From contig WGNL01000023.1 of NCBI GenBank assembly GCA_016124585.1, positions 62,001 to 126,000 on the forward strand: a DNA stretch of 64,000 nt, in the 5' to 3' direction. The notes below the pieces were generated by a model. The model saw only the letters and a list, made by a program, of their open reading frames with translations. It searched no databases and was not told where the DNA came from. Source of the DNA: Bacteroidota bacterium (GTDB taxonomy: Bacteria; Bacteroidota; Bacteroidia; Chitinophagales; Saprospiraceae). Position numbers and translations under genes: made by a program. The stretch's first letter is position 1, and each line of letters opens with the position of its first letter. Positions 42,474 to 50,816 of the stretch are shown here, piece after piece.

Positions 42474-43601
42474 CTACTCTTGCTTCCGATAGCTCACCAC
42501 CGCCAGCGTATTGAACACCACGGCCATTACTGCCGTCACCTTGAACTGGTAGGCCACGTCGGCAAAGCCGCTTCCTTTTAGTAATACCTTCCGCATCACG
42601 TCCACGAAATGGGCGACGGGATTGGGCACGGCGAGGTATTGCGCCCATTTGGGCATGGACTCGATGGGGGTAAACAACCCGCTCATCAGGATGAAGATGA
42701 TGACGAAGAAAAAGGCGACGAACATGGCCTGCTGCTGGGTATCCACCATGTTCGAGATGAGGAGGCCAAGGCCGAGCACGGCAGCGATGTTCAGCACACA
42801 GAATGCGAAGACCACCCAGAGACTGCCTTGGATGGGGATGTCAAAGATGAGTTTGCCCGCCGTGAGCCCTACCGTGAGCAGGATAAGACCGATGAAAAGG
42901 AAGGGTACCATTTTACCCAAAATAAACTGCCATTTGCGGATAGGGGTCACGTTTATCTGCTCGATGGTACCGATTTCCCGCTCCCGAACCACGTTCATTG
43001 CGGTAAGCACCATAATCAAAATCGTCACCAGCTCGCCAAGGATACCGGGTGTCATGAAGTACTTGTAGTTCAGCTCTGGGTTGTACCAGTTGGAGTAGGT
43101 GATGCTGATGGTGGGTGGCGGCTGTGTGCGCTGACTAGCGAGTTTTGGCATGGCATCCAGCCCGATTTCCTGGTTGAACGACTGCAAAATGCTGCCAAGG
43201 TAGCCCGCTCCCACCGTGGCCTGTTGGCCGTTGATGGCGTTCACCAGCATCTGAAGCCCAGCCCCTTTTTCCTTGATGAAATCCCGTTCGAAATTGGGCG
43301 GGATGGCAAGCACCACATCGGCTTCGCCCCCTTGCAGCAGGTCGTCGCCTTGCTTTTGTGATGGCACCGCAGCTACGATGGTAAAATGGTCGGAGGCCTG
43401 TATTTTGCTTACCAACAGTCTGGAATAGCTGGAATGGTCTTGGTCGATGAGGACGATGTTGACGTTTTTCACCTCATTGTTGGCGGCATAGGAAAGCAGG
43501 ATGAGTTGCACGATGGGCACCACGGTCATCATGGGCAGAATGGCCTTGTTCCGAATGATTTGGATAAATTCTTTTTGGATAATGAATAACAATCGGCGCA
43601 T
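42474..43601 (-). CDS. ABC-2 type exporter permease (YbhR/YhhJ-like)
   Basis: A 375-aa inner-membrane permease. One N-terminal helix (AILPMMTVVPIVQLILLSYA) is followed by a large periplasmic domain (about 45-175) and five C-terminal helices (GELVTILIMVLTAMNVV, FIGLILLTVGLTAGKLIF, AMFVAFFFVIIFILMSGLFT). The MNVVREREIGTIEQINVTPI motif is typical of ABC2 permeases. It ends the exporter operon, 6 nt downstream of the sister permease gene. The pair with two ATPases, a fusion protein and TolC forms a drug or lipid exporter of the YbhGFSR type. Substrate unknown. Confidence 0.92.
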   Translation of the reverse strand: MRRLLFIIQKEFIQIIRNKAILPMMTVVPIVQLILLSYAANNEVKNVNIVLIDQDHSSYSRLLVSKIQASDHFTIVAAVPSQKQGDDLLQGGEADVVLAIPPNFERDFIKEKGAGLQMLVNAINGQQATVGAGYLGSILQSFNQEIGLDAMPKLASQRTQPPPTISITYSNWYNPELNYKYFMTPGILGELVTILIMVLTAMNVVREREIGTIEQINVTPIRKWQFILGKMVPFLFIGLILLTVGLTAGKLIFDIPIQGSLWVVFAFCVLNIAAVLGLGLLISNMVDTQQQAMFVAFFFVIIFILMSGLFTPIESMPKWAQYLAVPNPVAHFVDVMRKVLLKGSGFADVAYQFKVTAVMAVVFNTLAVVSYRKQE

Positions 43602-43607
43602 GGCAAC

Positions 43608-44717
43608 CTATTTTTTTTGGATTTTGAAATTAGCCACAGCAAGCCCCAACAGCACCACCACCATGCCGCAAAGCACGGCAATCGGTTTCCATACAAAGCT
43701 CATTCCCAGCCCTTTCAGCATGACACCCTTTAGCACTTCGATGAAATAGGTGGCGGGTATTATCTTCGAAATTACCTGCAAAATCATGGGCATACTGCTC
43801 AAGGGAAAAATGAAGCCCGACAGCAGCATGGTCGGCATCATCAGGCTGAACAGCGAGAACATCATGGCCGCCTGTTGGGACTCCGCCTTGGTCGAAATGA
43901 GCACCCCCAGTGCCAACGAAACAATCAAGTAGAGCAGGCAAACCGACAACAAAAGCGTCAAGCTACCCAAGATGGGCACTTTGAACACAAAATACCCCAG
44001 CACCAGCACCATGACGGCTGTCAGGAACGACAGGACGGCGTATGGCACCACTTTCCCGACGATGATGAGCAACGGCGGCAGCGGCGACACGAGCAGCAAA
44101 TCCATCGTCCCCAATTCCTTTTCCCTAGCAATGGTCAGGGAGGTCATCATGGCGGAGATGATGAGCAAAATAAGGGCAATCACCCCCGGCACGAAGGTGT
44201 AAGCGCTCCGCAATTGGGCATTGTAAACCATCCTCGACTCCACCTGAATCCGGTAAGGTAGCTGCGCCGCACCCGCTTGGCTTTGTTGAAACTGTTGGAT
44301 GATTTGCGAGGCGTAGTTGACGAGCGTAAGGGCATAGTTCGGTTCGGAGCCGTCTGCTATCAACTGGACTTGCGGGTTGGAGCGGGCATTGAAATCGCTG
44401 CCGAAATTTGGCGGGATGACGATGGCCATTTTTGCCGCTCCGTTCTTGAAATAGGATTCAATTTCCTCGTAGCTCCGCAAATCCGCCTTCACCTTCAAAT
44501 GACCGGAAGCCTCCAATTGCTGACGGAGCTTGCCGCTCAGGTCGTCGTGGGCATTGTCCAAGACCACGACGGATGCGTCCTTGAACTCGTTCGTCACCAC
44601 GTACCCGAACAACAGCACCAACACCACGGGCATTCCCAATAGGATGAACAGGGTGCGGCGGTCCCGGAGGATGTGGTAGAATTCCTTTTTGACGAAGGCG
44701 GCGAATATTTTTAGCAT
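43608..44717 (-). CDS. ABC-2 type exporter permease (YbhS-like)
   Basis: A 369-aa paralogue of the neighbouring permease with the same plan: N-terminal helix (TLFILLGMPVVLVLLFGYVV), periplasmic domain, and five C-terminal helices (VIALILLIISAMMTSLTIA with REKELGTMDLLLVSPLPPLL). The two permeases probably form a heterodimer. The gene lies 30 nt after the upstream ATPase gene. Confidence 0.92.
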   Translation of the reverse strand: MLKIFAAFVKKEFYHILRDRRTLFILLGMPVVLVLLFGYVVTNEFKDASVVVLDNAHDDLSGKLRQQLEASGHLKVKADLRSYEEIESYFKNGAAKMAIVIPPNFGSDFNARSNPQVQLIADGSEPNYALTLVNYASQIIQQFQQSQAGAAQLPYRIQVESRMVYNAQLRSAYTFVPGVIALILLIISAMMTSLTIAREKELGTMDLLLVSPLPPLLIIVGKVVPYAVLSFLTAVMVLVLGYFVFKVPILGSLTLLLSVCLLYLIVSLALGVLISTKAESQQAAMMFSLFSLMMPTMLLSGFIFPLSSMPMILQVISKIIPATYFIEVLKGVMLKGLGMSFVWKPIAVLCGMVVVLLGLAVANFKIQKK

Positions 44718-44747
44718 TCCTTTAAAAATTTGAAAAGCTATCGTTTA

Positions 44748-45473
44748 TCATTTTGGTCTTGCCAGGCTGACGAATACTTCATCCATCGTGCTGGCTGAGA
44801 ATTTTTCTTTCAATTCATGTGGGCTTCCCAGTGCTTCAATCTTTCCCGCCACCATGATGGAAATGCGGTCGCAGTACTCAGCCTCGTCCATGTAGTGGGT
44901 CGTGACGAAGATGGTGCGTCCAAGGTTGGCAGTGGCATAAATCATTTCCCAGAACCTGCGACGGGTGGCGGGGTCCACGCCGCCCGTCGGTTCATCGAGG
45001 AAGACGATGGCGGGGTCGTGTACGTTTGCCACGGCGAAGGCAAGGCGTTGCTTCCAGCCCAAGGGCAGTTCCCCAACCACTTTGTCAGCATAGACTTCGA
45101 GGCTCAAGGTTTCCAGTATCTGCTTGGTTTTTTCCTGTATTTCCTTGCTGCGCAATCCGTAGATGCCGCCGTAAAACCGGATGTTCTGGCGGATGGACAA
45201 GTCTTCGTAGAGACTGAATTTTTGGCTCATGTAGCCGATGTTCTCCTTTATTTTTTCCGATTGCCGGTAAACGTCGAAGCCTGCCACGGTTGCCTCACCA
45301 TCAGTGGGTCGGTTGAGGCCAGTCAGCATTCGGATGGCAGTCGTTTTACCTGCTCCATTGGCACCGAGGAAGCCGAAGATTTCACCCTTTTTCACCTCAA
45401 AGCTGATGGCGTCCACGGCGGTGAAGTCGCCGAAGCGTTTGGTGAGGTGGTGGGCAGTGATTGCAGCATTCAT
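44748..45473 (-). CDS. ABC exporter ATPase 1 (YbhF half)
   Basis: A 241-aa ATPase. Walker A is GANGAGKTTAIRML (about residue 35), Walker B is AIVFLDEPTGGVDP, and the H-loop is FVTTHYMDEAEYCD. The signature motif is unusual: LPLGWKQRLAFA instead of LSGGQ-type, as in some asymmetric exporters. In E. coli YbhF both ATPase domains are fused; here they are separate genes. It is cut off from ATPase 2 by a convergent T9SS gene (45531-46403), so it needs its own promoter or readthrough. Confidence 0.92.
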   Translation of the reverse strand: MNAAITAHHLTKRFGDFTAVDAISFEVKKGEIFGFLGANGAGKTTAIRMLTGLNRPTDGEATVAGFDVYRQSEKIKENIGYMSQKFSLYEDLSIRQNIRFYGGIYGLRSKEIQEKTKQILETLSLEVYADKVVGELPLGWKQRLAFAVANVHDPAIVFLDEPTGGVDPATRRRFWEMIYATANLGRTIFVTTHYMDEAEYCDRISIMVAGKIEALGSPHELKEKFSASTMDEVFVSLARPK

Positions 45474-45530
45474 TTAAACAGATTAATTTTGTCAACTTCA
45501 GAATTAATTTTCATCGCTAAATTTCATCCC

Positions 45531-46403
45531 ATGGCTCGTTCGTTACTTTCTATTGTTTTTAGCTTTATGCTATCAGCTACCATTTTTGGGCAAACTGAAT
45601 TTTCTCCTGTAGGTGCCACTTGGAGTTATTCTTTCGACGACTTCTGGACAAATTTTCAAGGCTTCATGGTTGTCAGGTATGAGAAAGACACCGTAATCAA
45701 TAATTTCCCAAGTAAGAAACTAGCTAGGGAACTACTAGACAGTATGCTGAACACAGTTGAACTCCGTTCTCCATTATTTATTTATCAATCAAATGATTCT
45801 GTTTTCCAGGTCTTTAATTCAGGTAATTTATTTCTATTTAAGAACCATTTCGAACTTGGAGAAACTAGCTTCGTTGCCGAATATTTATGGCCTTCACCGC
45901 TTACTGTTGAATCGATTAATACGTTAGTAATAGGGGGCATAACAACCGAGAAATACACCTTTGAGGAAACAGAATGGCCCGTAAATACAACAGTAATCTA
46001 TGAGAAATTTGGCCCTGAACTTGGTTATTTTGAAGATTGGCACGGCTCTCCACACGATTTGTCATCTTATAAACTTATGTGTTACAAAGACGACAATTTT
46101 CCGTTGACTTCAATTGATGGAAACAGTTGTTTTGTGTTATCACCAGCAAATGAAGAGGTACCTATGGGTTCTGATTTAACAATCTTTCCCAATCCTTCCA
46201 ATGGTGCTATCACTATTGATTTAATGACAGATAAAGCCTTTTCAATGAACTTGGACATCTGGGATATTGCTGGCAAACTACTCATCCACGATGCCAACTT
46301 TTCTGGAAATCAAGTCAATATTTCCAGCTTACCAAATGGTTTATATGTTGGAAATATTTCCAATGAAACTCAAGTCCTACCTTTCAAATTCATAAAACAA
46401 TGA
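45531..46403 (+). CDS. T9SS-exported protein of unknown function
   Basis: A 290-aa protein from the ATG at 45531. Signal peptide SFMLSATIFGQ. The mature part (about 20-205) is beta-rich and lipid-recognition-like in pattern (FSPVGATWSYSFDDFWTNFQ, GGITTEKYTFEETEWP), with no recognised family. The T9SS sorting domain follows (LTIFPNPSNGAITIDLMTDK to PNGLYVGNISNETQVLPFKF). The gene is AT-rich and lies on the strand opposite to the ABC exporter genes on both sides, as if inserted into that operon. Confidence 0.8.
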   Translation: MARSLLSIVFSFMLSATIFGQTEFSPVGATWSYSFDDFWTNFQGFMVVRYEKDTVINNFPSKKLARELLDSMLNTVELRSPLFIYQSNDSVFQVFNSGNLFLFKNHFELGETSFVAEYLWPSPLTVESINTLVIGGITTEKYTFEETEWPVNTTVIYEKFGPELGYFEDWHGSPHDLSSYKLMCYKDDNFPLTSIDGNSCFVLSPANEEVPMGSDLTIFPNPSNGAITIDLMTDKAFSMNLDIWDIAGKLLIHDANFSGNQVNISSLPNGLYVGNISNETQVLPFKFIKQ

Positions 46404-46413
46404 TGGCAATATG

Positions 46414-46451
46414 ATTGGGCGAAGCCAGCAAAGACAATGGCTTCGCCCAAT
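46414..46451. terminator. Bidirectional terminator
   Basis: Perfect 13-bp arms ATTGGGCGAAGCC/GGCTTCGCCCAAT with a 12-nt loop, between the convergent T9SS gene and ATPase 2 gene. Confidence 0.7.
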
Positions 46452-46457
46452 CCACTG

Positions 46458-47360
46458 CTACATCAAATCCAAAAAAACATCCTCAATCGTCGCCTCAATG
46501 GGTTTCACAACAATTCCCTCATGACCCTTTTCCTCCATGTATGACTCGACTACCGTTGGCGCCAACTTTGACTTGGCTGTCAGGTGCAGGTATTCGCCAA
46601 AAGGCTCCACCCGCTCTGTTTGGTCAAAGCCTCTTAGGTCTTGCAGGAGCTGGTAAAAGTTATTGCTGCGTACCGCAAACAGCGGTTTTTTGTAACTCGC
46701 AATGATGGCCTTAGGTGTGTCAATGGATAGTATCTCCCCCGCTTGAATCAGGGCAATCCGTTCGCAGCGAATCGCCTCATCCATGTATGGTGTGCTGACG
46801 AGGATGGTGATGCCGTGCGCTTTGAGCCGTTGTAGCATGTCCCAAAATTCACGGCGGCTGACGGCATCCACGCCCGTGGTTGGCTCGTCGAGGAAAAGCA
46901 CTTCCGGTTGGTGGATGAGCGCACAGCAAAGCGCCAGTTTCTGCTTCATGCCACCGGACAGCTTGCCTGCCCGCCGCTTGCGGAACGGCTCGATTTGTAC
47001 CCAAATCTCCTCGATGAGATGGTAACTTTCCTTGATGGTAGTGCCGAATATGGTGGCAAAGAACTTCAGGTTTTCCTCCACGGTCAGGTCTTGGTAAAGG
47101 GAGAACCTGCCCGGCATATAGCCTACCCTGCGGCGGATTTGCTTTAAATCCTGCTTCACATCCCAGCCGGCCACGGTAGCGCTGCCAGAGCTTGCTACCA
47201 GCAGGGTAGTGAGTATCCTGAACAGGGTGCTTTTACCCGCCCCATCCGGTCCGATTAGCCCGAAAAGTTCGCCGGGCGCCACTTCAAAACTGATGTCTTT
47301 CAGTGCTTGTACTTCACCGAAGACGTGGTTGATATTGGATATTTTGATGGACGAATTCAT
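46458..47360 (-). CDS. ABC exporter ATPase 2 (YbhF half)
   Basis: A 300-aa ATPase. Walker A is GPDGAGKSTLFRIL, the signature is the canonical LSGGMKQKLALCCAL, Walker B is VLFLDEPTTGVDAVSRREFW. The C-terminal extension of about 80 residues (LFAVRSNNFYQLLQDLRGFD to VKPIEATIEDVFLDLM) is typical of export ATPases. Its start codon overlaps the stop of the membrane-fusion gene (47357-47360, ATGA), showing tight coupling. Confidence 0.93.
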   Translation of the reverse strand: MNSSIKISNINHVFGEVQALKDISFEVAPGELFGLIGPDGAGKSTLFRILTTLLVASSGSATVAGWDVKQDLKQIRRRVGYMPGRFSLYQDLTVEENLKFFATIFGTTIKESYHLIEEIWVQIEPFRKRRAGKLSGGMKQKLALCCALIHQPEVLFLDEPTTGVDAVSRREFWDMLQRLKAHGITILVSTPYMDEAIRCERIALIQAGEILSIDTPKAIIASYKKPLFAVRSNNFYQLLQDLRGFDQTERVEPFGEYLHLTAKSKLAPTVVESYMEEKGHEGIVVKPIEATIEDVFLDLM

Positions 47361-48286
47361 TGCTTTTTTTCTGGCTTTGCTCCGTTTGACCAGCTTACTT
47401 CCCCTGGCATTCCAATCTTCAACGCCCCATCACCGTTTGCCACTTTCACCTTGAAGGCATACACGAGGTTCACTCGTTCTTCCTTTGTCTGTATTGTTTT
47501 TGGGGTAAACTCAGACTTGCTCGAAATCCAGTTGACGGTGCCGGACAGTGTCTGCACTCCCCCACCCGCTTGGTCTATCAGTACCTTCACTTGCTGTCCG
47601 ATTTTCAGGTTCGGCAATTGGTCGCCGCTGACGTAGGCTCGCAGTTCCAGCGTGTCGAGCGCTGCAATTTTGTAGAGTGGTGAGCCGAAACCGACCACTT
47701 CTGACGCTTCAGCAATCTTGGTCAATACTACGCCATTGAGTGGATTGTAAATGTAGCAGCGGCGGATCTGCTCATTCAGCACTTTGATTTGCGCCAGCAC
47801 GGGGTCTTTTTCACCCAAAATGCCAGTATTCACAGTACCAGCCGAACGCCGTGCCGCTTTGATTTGAGCGTCCACCACGTCAATCTGGCCGTTCATATCA
47901 TCGAGCTGCTTGGGTGTGGCAGCCTTGTCGGCGAGAAGGCGTTTTACCCGGTCCCGTTCCCGAATCAGGTTGCGCTTCTGCTCCTCCAACACGGCGATTT
48001 GGGGGTTCGGGTCCTGCTGTTTTTTGCCGATGGTGCCGAGGCTGGCCATGAGCTGCTGCTTTTGCAAGTGCAACAAGGTCGTGTCCACCAATGCGACAAG
48101 TTCCCCAGCTTTTAGCGGTTCCCCCTCTTTGGCTTTTAGGAACAGTAGCTTGCCATTCGCCTCCGCGCTGACGATGGTTTCCACCGCCTCGAAATTGCCG
48201 AAGGCATCGGAGCGTTTTTCTTCTTTTTTGCAAGCAAACAGAAGTGTTAAAGCACTGAAAATGAGTATTTTATGCAAGGTATTCAT
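47357..48286 (-). CDS. Membrane fusion protein (HlyD/YbhG family), lipoprotein
   Basis: A 309-aa periplasmic adaptor linking ABC exporter and TolC. The N-terminus MNTLHKILIFSALTLLFACK carries a lipobox (LFAC). The lipoyl/barrel-sandwich halves are AEANGKLLFLKAKEGEPLKA and YIYNPLNGVVLTKIAEASEV, around a coiled-coil hairpin (about 85-180). A beta-barrel domain follows (QLPNLKIGQQVKVLI). The start at 48286 is preferred over an in-frame start at 48355 that overlaps the TolC gene. Confidence 0.92.
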   Translation of the reverse strand: MNTLHKILIFSALTLLFACKKEEKRSDAFGNFEAVETIVSAEANGKLLFLKAKEGEPLKAGELVALVDTTLLHLQKQQLMASLGTIGKKQQDPNPQIAVLEEQKRNLIRERDRVKRLLADKAATPKQLDDMNGQIDVVDAQIKAARRSAGTVNTGILGEKDPVLAQIKVLNEQIRRCYIYNPLNGVVLTKIAEASEVVGFGSPLYKIAALDTLELRAYVSGDQLPNLKIGQQVKVLIDQAGGGVQTLSGTVNWISSKSEFTPKTIQTKEERVNLVYAFKVKVANGDGALKIGMPGEVSWSNGAKPEKKQ

Positions 48287-48318
48287 GTTGAGTATACTAG
48301 TTTTCAATTTCTTGTTTT

Positions 48319-49595
48319 TCAATTCCCAATTTCTGTCCCCAACCAAGTTCGCCAAGCCGCCTCCACCTGCACCAACTGTACTCGGTGCGCCTCCATCGCC
48401 AGCCTGGATTGTAGTTCGGCATCTGATTGAAGCAAATAATCGGTAGCCGTTGCTACGCCGTTTTCCAATTGCGAGGAAAGTTGTTTTAAAATCTCGGCTT
48501 GCAGCTTCGCAACCTCCTCGTCCCGTTTGATTTGGTTTTGGAGCTTCGCAATGTCTTCCCGAAACTTTCCGTCCTGATGGCCGAGGTTTTGGGTAAAAGT
48601 CTGCTTTTGGTTTTCAATCAGTTGTGATTGAACGGCGAGTTGCTGCCGCTCCCTGTCTGCTTGCTTCCAATCCCAGAATTTCCAACTGAACTGCACGCCA
48701 CCAATGAAGTACGGGCTGATTTTATCATCAAAAAAGTTTAGCGGGTCAGGATAACCAACGCCTGTAGTAGCAAATGCAGCGACTTTTGGCTTCCATTGAG
48801 CGTCAATCAAGCCGGCGGATGCCAACACCTGCTGTTTTTGTAAATCAAACAAAGCCAGCTCTGGACGATTTAATTGAAAATTGAAAATTGAAAATTGGGA
48901 ACTTCTAAAACGGCGTTCTCATCCAGTTTTTGACCAATCAGGCTGCTCAACACCGACAGCAAGGCCCTGCGGTCGCTGCCGATTTCTTCGATTTTGGACT
49001 GCACTTTCAGTTGTTCCACTTGCAGCTTCAAAACTTCGCTTTCAAGCGCTACACCGTGTTTCACAGCTGCCTCCACTTGTGCAGTTTTTGCCTGCAAATC
49101 CTTCAGTGTTACATCCAATGACCTGCTTTGCTCCTGCAACAGCAATGCGCCGAAGAAGAATTTATCCACCTGTTCCCGCAGCTTGTTCAATTCCACGGCA
49201 ACTGATTGATTATCAATAGCTAACTTGGCTTTTTCCACTGTCTTTTTTGCTTCGCTAAACCCACCATCCAGCGCCACGTAGTTGGCATCCAGATTAGTCA
49301 GCACATTGTATTTAGGAATGTTCACATCCACGCCGGGGAAACTGAATGGCAGGCCAAAGACCTCATTCTGCCAAGTAGCCTTGGCGTTCCACTGCACTGT
49401 GGGCAGGCGACTGGCGTCAATGTTTTCCAGCTTGAGCTCCGTGATTTTTTCAAACAATTGGGGGTTTTGGGCAATAGCCGTGTTTGCTTCCGCAAGTCGG
49501 TAGCAATCTTGCAACGTTGTGCTGTTTTGGGTGATGGCATTTGACCCCATCAAGAGCAAGGCGTAAACAAGGATGGTCTGGATTGTTGATTTCAT
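48319..49595 (-). pseudogene. TolC-family outer membrane efflux protein, frameshifted at a heptamer repeat
   Basis: Outer-membrane channel of the exporter. The N-terminal part (49595-48870) has a signal peptide (TILVYALLLMGSNAITQ) and TolC helices (YRLAEANTAIAQNPQLFEKI, LREQVDKFFFGALLLQEQSR). It stops at 48870-48872. The C-terminal half continues in another frame as NRPELALFDLQKQQVLASAG and ends WRTWLGTEIGN at 48319. The shift lies at three copies of AATTTTC (48876-48896). One copy or four copies would restore the frame, giving VPNFQLNRPELALF in the one-copy case. It is either phase-variable or a recent pseudogene. Confidence 0.85.
48876..48896 (-). repeat. Heptanucleotide repeat (AATTTTC)3 in the TolC gene
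   Basis: Three perfect 7-bp units, plus a partial unit, at the frameshift point. Losing two units or gaining one restores the reading frame. Confidence 0.85.
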
Positions 49596-49733
49596 AATCA
49601 TTTTACTTTCGGCGGCAAAGATGGGAAGGCAATACCCCGTCTGTCCTAAAAATGCAACGAGTGGCGGGATTATTCCTGCGAATGGAAAATTATCCATTCG
49701 TTGCGGTGCATAGGCTGTTCGTTGCATTTTCTA

Positions 49734-49762
49734 TTTGTCAACTGCGCCGGGTATTACCTTTG
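49734..49762 (+). promoter_or_regulatory. Promoter of the LytS-type kinase gene
   Basis: -33 TTTG (49734-49737), a 17-nt spacer and -7 TACCTTTG (49755-49762). The ATG follows 5 nt later, so the mRNA is probably leaderless or nearly so. Confidence 0.6.
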
Positions 49763-49767
49763 TCACC

Positions 49768-50775
49768 ATGAAAAACAGAGCCACTATTATTGGCCACATC
49801 ATTTTCTGGTTCTTCTACCTAACGGTGGTGGGGACGGGCGGCTCCCTAATCTCCGATACCAGCCAGGGATGGCCGTTTGTCTGGAACAGCCTCGTGTTCG
49901 GCGGCATCGTAATTTATGGCAACCTGCTGTTTATCCTGCCGCTTTTGCTTGAAAAAAAGTACCGACGCTTTGGCATGATTGGTATTACGTTCGTAGTGCT
50001 GGTGATTTTGCTGCGCTTTGAAACGGAGCATCTTTTTGGACTTCACCTAACTGACCAATTTGGCTGGGCAGCCTATTTTTTCATGTCGGTGCAGATATTG
50101 GCGCTTTTCCTTCTCAGTACCATGTTTGGTGGATTCCTACAGTGGTACAAAGACCGGGAGCGGGCCAGTTCTTTGCAAAAAGAAAAACTGGCGGGTGAGC
50201 TGAAGTTCTTGAAAACACAGGTAAACCCACACTTCCTGTTCAATACCCTGAACAATATCTACTCCCTCGCCTATAGACAGCATCCTAATGCCGCTCCGAT
50301 GATTGCAACGCTTTCCAAAATCATGCGCTATCATCTCTACGACGGCAGCAAGGAGCGGGTAAGTTTGGCAAAGGAAGCGGAAATGTTGCAGGATTTCATC
50401 GCCCTCCAACACCTCAAGCATGGTGATGCCCTAAGTGTGGATTTTTATACAGAGGGAATTGAAGAGCGCCAAGAGATAGCGCCATTGTTGCTCATCAATT
50501 TCATTGAAAACAGTTTTAAGCATGGTGATGCCGATACCAATCCCGACGCTTTCATCCATGTGAGTTTGACGGTGGAAGACGAAGCGCTTCATTTTTCTGT
50601 GGAAAACAGCTTTCAGGAGACTGATAAATTGGGAAAAGGGAAATTGAATGACAACGGATTTGGCCTAAAAAATGCCCAGCGCCTGCTGGATTTGTCCTAC
50701 CCGAATCGATATGAACTATCGCAAAAAGCGGAAGATGGGATTTACGCCGTTCAGCTGAAACTACAATTAACATAA
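49768..50775 (+). CDS. Sensor histidine kinase, LytS/YehU type
   Basis: A 335-aa inner-membrane kinase. Four N-terminal helices (about 8-120; HIIFWFFYLTVVGTGG, IVIYGNLLFILPLLL, IGITFVVLVILL) are followed by a His_kinase domain with the phospho-acceptor His155 in TQVNPHFLFNTLNNIYSLAY. An HATPase domain follows with LLLINFIENSFKHG and NDNGFGLKNAQRLLDL. The ATG at 49768 is chosen because the promoter lies directly upstream. The cognate LytTR regulator is likely the gene at 52385 on the same strand, although two minus-strand genes lie between. The divergent TolC exporter operon is a plausible target. Confidence 0.9.
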   Translation: MKNRATIIGHIIFWFFYLTVVGTGGSLISDTSQGWPFVWNSLVFGGIVIYGNLLFILPLLLEKKYRRFGMIGITFVVLVILLRFETEHLFGLHLTDQFGWAAYFFMSVQILALFLLSTMFGGFLQWYKDRERASSLQKEKLAGELKFLKTQVNPHFLFNTLNNIYSLAYRQHPNAAPMIATLSKIMRYHLYDGSKERVSLAKEAEMLQDFIALQHLKHGDALSVDFYTEGIEERQEIAPLLLINFIENSFKHGDADTNPDAFIHVSLTVEDEALHFSVENSFQETDKLGKGKLNDNGFGLKNAQRLLDLSYPNRYELSQKAEDGIYAVQLKLQLT

Positions 50776-50807
50776 ACGCCGGGGAGGTTCTGTGCCTCCC
50801 CGGCGTT
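50775..50807. terminator. Bidirectional terminator
   Basis: Perfect 13-bp arms AACGCCGGGGAGG/CCTCCCCGGCGTT with a 7-nt loop, between the convergent kinase and Asp-box genes. Confidence 0.75.
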
Positions 50808-50816
50808 GTCCGAAGT

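Noticed and set aside
44817-45530. N-terminal extension of the T9SS gene across the ATPase gene
   Set aside because: The extension is antisense to ATPase 1; the true start at 45531 has a signal peptide.
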